Assembly: GCA_020353135.1 (NCBI GenBank)
Contig: CP070688.1
Coordinates: 3,368,006 to 3,391,869, forward strand
Reading direction: 5' to 3'
Source: Chloroflexota bacterium
Lineage (GTDB): Bacteria; Chloroflexota; Anaerolineae; Promineifilales; Promineifilaceae
Length of the DNA: 23,864 nucleotides
Shown here: piece after piece, positions 23,383 to 23,864 of the stretch
Layout of the letters: each line of letters opens with the position of its first letter
How positions within the stretch are numbered: position 1 is the stretch's first letter
Translations under genes and position numbers: made by a program
The notes under the pieces: generated by a model
Databases searched by the model: none
Told to the model about the DNA's origin: nothing
What the model saw: only the letters and a program-made list of their open reading frames with translations

Positions 23383-23864
23383 ATGGAGGCCGAAGGATAC
23401 GAAAGAATTCAGTCTCTGGATCTGGCCATGCCGATTTGGGACAGCTTCTTCTTCGTAGCGCCGCTGGTATTGATCGGTACGAAGGATGCCGGCGGGGGAT
23501 ATAATCAAGCGCCCAAACACATGGCCTTTCCAATGGGCTGGGACAATTACTTCGGTTTTGTTTGCACGCCTGACCATAGCACTCATCAGAACATCGAACG
23601 CGAAGGTGCCTTCACCGTAACTTTGCCGCGGCCGACACAAGTGATCCTGGCCAGCCTGGCGGCGACGCCCCGAAATGACGACAATTTCAAACCATCTCTG
23701 CTTTCTCTGCCCACCTTTGAAGCGAGAAGCGTAGATGGCCGTTTCGTCAGCGATGGCTTTGTGTTCCTGGAGTGCGAACTGGATCGATTTGTCGAGAGCT
23801 TCGGCCGAAATAGCCTGATCATTGGCCGCGTCGTTGCAGCGCATGTTCACGAGCGGGCGCTACG
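23383..23864 (+). CDS. Flavin-reductase-like (FMN-binding split-barrel) protein, 3' end outside window
   Basis: The frame is open to the window edge and gives 160 residues. They contain split-barrel words typical of flavin reductase-like proteins: PLVLIGTKD near the start, HMAFPMGWDNYFGFVC for the flavin region, then REGAFTVTLP and VFLECELDRFVES. Such proteins bind FMN and reduce flavin or ferric compounds with NAD(P)H. ATG 23383 has AGGAG 6 nt upstream. It lies 58 nt after the permease gene on the same strand, with a possible promoter of its own. Whether it belongs to the ABC operon is unclear. Confidence 0.82.
   Translation, partial: MEAEGYERIQSLDLAMPIWDSFFFVAPLVLIGTKDAGGGYNQAPKHMAFPMGWDNYFGFVCTPDHSTHQNIEREGAFTVTLPRPTQVILASLAATPRNDDNFKPSLLSLPTFEARSVDGRFVSDGFVFLECELDRFVESFGRNSLIIGRVVAAHVHERAL

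Overview
The window (roughly 55-60% G+C by eye) looks like a chromosomal segment of a Chloroflexota bacterium, probably from the Anaerolineae/Caldilineae side. No rRNA or phylogenetic marker is present. The assignment rests on gene style: LysM plus glycosidase-like secreted protein, GAF-PAS histidine kinase, CpXC protein, FHA/winged-helix regulator beside a Ser/Thr kinase, FprA-type reductase, orphan MsmX/UgpC-type ATPase, and good sigma-70-like promoters. I see no rRNA, CRISPR array, prophage or intact insertion sequence.

Layout. 1-1580: the 3' part of a secreted three-LysM protein with a clan GH-A-like domain. 1809-4619: a same-strand group of CBS-pair protein, ferredoxin-NADP reductase and a tandem RNase H protein whose second domain has lost catalytic residues. 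4622-4851: tRNA-Leu(CAG) with its own promoter and terminator. 4928-7709: a one-TM protein with a threefold repeated motif, then a histidine kinase with a likely near-leaderless GTG start. 7786-10925: a CpXC protein, then a divergent pair of FHA/winged-helix regulator (minus) and membrane-anchored Ser/Thr kinase (plus), a likely phospho-signalling module. 10949-12359: an orphan sugar-type ABC ATPase with a near-consensus promoter, a leader of about 200 nt and a strong terminator.

12395-19785: a small hypothetical protein, then a minus-strand series of PHP phosphoesterase, short-chain dehydrogenase and FAD oxidase. The last two resemble the DprE2/DprE1 epimerase pair. A large lipoprotein-like protein is divergent from the PHP gene, and a gamma-glutamyltranspeptidase converges on it with interleaved stop codons.

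19947-23864: an ArsR-like regulator behind a perfect TTGACA-17-TATAAT promoter, with a 16-bp palindrome where transcription should start. It is followed by a tightly packed operon of a PLDc_N two-TM protein, an ABC ATPase, and a YhfC-like (putative intramembrane metalloprotease) domain fused to an ABC-2-type permease. A flavin-reductase-like gene then runs off the window.

The best candidate for an undescribed system is the 20-23 kb operon. It resembles the Bacillus subtilis yxlE-yxlF-yxlG arrangement (PLDc_N, ATPase, permease), but the permease is joined to a putative membrane protease. Other items worth attention are the half-dead tandem RNase H, the kinase/FHA-regulator pair and the DprE-like pair outside Actinobacteria. 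Functions are inferred from motifs read by eye; no database search was run.
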